A DNA stretch of 64,000 nucleotides, taken from Xanthomonas sp. 3793 (GTDB lineage Bacteria; Pseudomonadota; Gammaproteobacteria; Xanthomonadales; Xanthomonadaceae). The notes below the pieces were generated by a model. The model did no database searches. It was not told the DNA's origin and worked only from the letters and a program-made list of their open reading frames with translations. Below are positions 62,781 to 64,000 of this stretch, piece after piece. How positions within the stretch are numbered: the stretch's first letter is position 1; each line of letters starts with the position of its first letter. The stretch spans positions 186,001-250,000 of the forward strand of contig NZ_JANTYU010000004.1 in the NCBI RefSeq assembly GCF_024806835.1, written 5' to 3'. The position numbers and the translations under genes are program-made.

Positions 62781-62946
62781 ACCTCCGAATAGTGTTGGTG
62801 GCTGAAGGAGAAGCGTTACTTGATTGATTGATCATGCTTTGGAGCGCGACCTTCGCTGGCGGAATCATGGCAAAGCAATAGACGAAAAACTGCATCGACT
62901 ACCGACTACCGACTGCGGAATCTGCAAGCATCACGCCTACCAAAAG

Positions 62947-62988
62947 GCATTGCTTGCCGATCAGCAGCCGCGAAGAGTGGGAGCGCGG
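62947..62988. repeat. 42-bp direct repeat, copy 2
   Basis: Exact copy of 62570-62611, 377 bases downstream, directly abutting the type A repeat at 62983. Confidence 0.9.
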
Positions 62989-63089
62989 TGTCGCGTCCGG
63001 GGGCGGGACCGTGTGGCGGCATGGATGCCGCCACCGAGCCTCCACGGACGGATTCACGGCGTGTCCCGACACCGGATGCGGCACCGCGC
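62983..63089. repeat. Type A palindromic intergenic repeat (copy 5, inverted)
   Basis: Outer arms GCGCGGTGTCGCGTCC and GGATGCGGCACCGCGC are largely complementary and surround the GTGGCGGCATGGATGCCGCCAC core and GGATTCACGGCGTGTCCCG. A run of nine C residues follows at about 63094-63102. Confidence 0.8.
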
Positions 63090-63187
63090 TGCCGCCCCCC
63101 CCCATGCCTGCAAGTCCTGCGCACGACATCCGTAGGTTCATGCAGATGCTTTGGTTGACTGATGTGATCACGGATGAGGCAGACGCC

Positions 63188-63222
63188 AAACGAAAGTGGC
63201 CATCGTCTGAAGAACGATAGCC
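63188..63222 (-). terminator. Likely terminator of the leuB transcript
   Basis: Nine-base arms GGCCATCGT (63198-63206) and ACGATAGCC (63214-63222) form a hairpin with one wobble or mismatch, 38 bases after leuB. On the minus strand it is followed by ACTTTCGTTT. Confidence 0.65.
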
Positions 63223-63260
63223 ACCGGTAAAGCCACGACGCCTCGGGGAAGCGAGCGCTT

Positions 63261-64000
63261 TTACAGCGCGGCCACCACTGCATCACCCATTGCCACCGTA
63301 CCAACCTTGGTCGTGCCTTCCGACCAGATGTCGGCGGTGCGCAGGCCCTGGTCGAGTACCTTGCCGACCGCTTGCTCGATCGCATCCGCCGCAGCCGATT
63401 GCGCAAACGTATAGCGCAGCATCATTGCCACCGACAGGATGGTGGCCAGCGGATTGGCGATGCCCTTGCCTGCGATATCCGGCGCCGAGCCATGACATGG
63501 CTCGTACATGCCCTTGTTGTTGGCATCCAGCGAGGCCGACGGCAGCATGCCGATCGAGCCGGTGAGCATCGACGCCTGGTCGGACAGAATGTCGCCGAAC
63601 ATGTTGTCGGTCACGATCACATCGAACTGCTTGGGCGCGCGCACCAACTGCATCGCCGCGTTGTCCACGTACATATGCGACAACGCAATGTCCGGATAGT
63701 CCTTTGCCACCTCTTCGACGACTGCGCGCCACAGCTGGCTCGATGCTAGTACGTTGGCCTTGTCGACCGAGCACAGCTTCTTGCCGCGCAGGCGTGCCAT
63801 CTCGAAGCCGGCCTTGGCAATGCGGCGGATCTCGCTTTCACTGTATGGCAGCGTGTCGTAGGCCTGACGCTCGCCATTTTCCAGCGTGCGCGTGCCCCGC
63901 GGCTGACCGAAATAAATGCCGCCGGTGAGCTCGCGCAGGATCAATAGATCCAGCCCGGACACCACTTCAGGCTTGAGCGTGGAGGCATCGGCCAGCTGCG
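63261..64000 (-). CDS. leuB: 3-isopropylmalate dehydrogenase, C-terminal part
   Basis: Third step of leucine synthesis: oxidative decarboxylation of 3-isopropylmalate. The gene enters from the right edge; about 246 codons are visible. Diagnostic motifs are [33 protein letters not shown], the metal-binding [20 protein letters not shown], and [15 protein letters not shown], which gives NAD rather than NADP preference. It converges on the leuA operon, so the leu genes lie in two opposed units in this genome. Confidence 0.96.
   Translation of the reverse strand, partial: QLADASTLKPEVVSGLDLLILRELTGGIYFGQPRGTRTLENGERQAYDTLPYSESEIRRIAKAGFEMARLRGKKLCSVDKANVLASSQLWRAVVEEVAKDYPDIALSHMYVDNAAMQLVRAPKQFDVIVTDNMFGDILSDQASMLTGSIGMLPSASLDANNKGMYEPCHGSAPDIAGKGIANPLATILSVAMMLRYTFAQSAAADAIEQAVGKVLDQGLRTADIWSEGTTKVGTVAMGDAVVAAL

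Noticed and set aside
62824..63406. Short frames over the leuA-leuB gap
   Set aside because: They are built from the repeat elements and the antisense of leuB; no ribosome-binding site or domain.

Overview
The window is about 64 kb of GC-rich chromosomal DNA, almost certainly from a Xanthomonas species. The grounds are the dense TonB-dependent receptors, PPi-dependent phosphofructokinase beside a proton-pumping pyrophosphatase, the compact ilvC-ilvG-ilvM-threonine dehydratase-leuA operon, an LssY-type DedA/PAP2 fusion, and the palindromic intergenic repeats built around a GGCATCCATGCC core. No rRNA, tRNA, prophage, transposase or CRISPR array was seen. Names come from recognising protein motifs, not from database searches.

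Layout. 1-1.2 kb: edge of a secreted protein gene, rubredoxin and thiE. 2-6.8 kb: an Oar-like TonB receptor and hemL. 7.3-17.1 kb: a MalT/LuxR-type regulator facing a minus-strand locus of TonB receptor, Tat-exported flavin amine oxidase, c-type cytochrome, exported RidA protein, Tat-exported aminotransferase and azurin. 17.4-28 kb: HAD phosphatase, argD, a voltage-gated-type potassium channel with a zinc-ribbon tail, two tandem lipoproteins, an SDR, a small LPS-kinase-like protein and a DedA-PAP2-LssY fusion. 28-34 kb: bestrophin-like protein, Lon-substrate-binding-domain protein, mpl, a candidate small RNA, adk and pfp. 34-41 kb: three small exported proteins, hppA, ppa and a degenerate REC-HDOD protein. 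41-47.5 kb: a TonB receptor with an AraC-type regulator and a winged-helix/beta-propeller regulator. 47.6-56 kb: a second candidate small RNA, thiC with a TPP riboswitch, an S9 peptidase, a soluble chemotaxis receptor and ggt. 56.2-62.5 kb: the branched-chain operon behind a leader-peptide attenuator. 63.3-64 kb: the end of leuB, converging on it.

How the genes work together. Three themes stand out. First, the 10-17 kb block reads as a periplasmic amine or amino-acid oxidation system: receptor for uptake, flavoenzyme for oxidation, cytochrome c (and perhaps azurin) for electrons, RidA for the imine and an aminotransferase for the amino group. Second, adk, pfp, hppA and ppa lie within 8 kb and all touch adenylate or pyrophosphate economy. 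Third, the branched-chain operon joins leucine synthesis (leuA) to isoleucine/valine synthesis under one attenuator. Its leader peptide holds a Leu/Val/Ile run and may be translated from a leaderless transcript.

Intergenic DNA carries at least nine copies of two palindromic repeat types. Three times they are joined into composites of nearly constant length (346-353 bp), which suggests a non-coding mobile or recombining unit.
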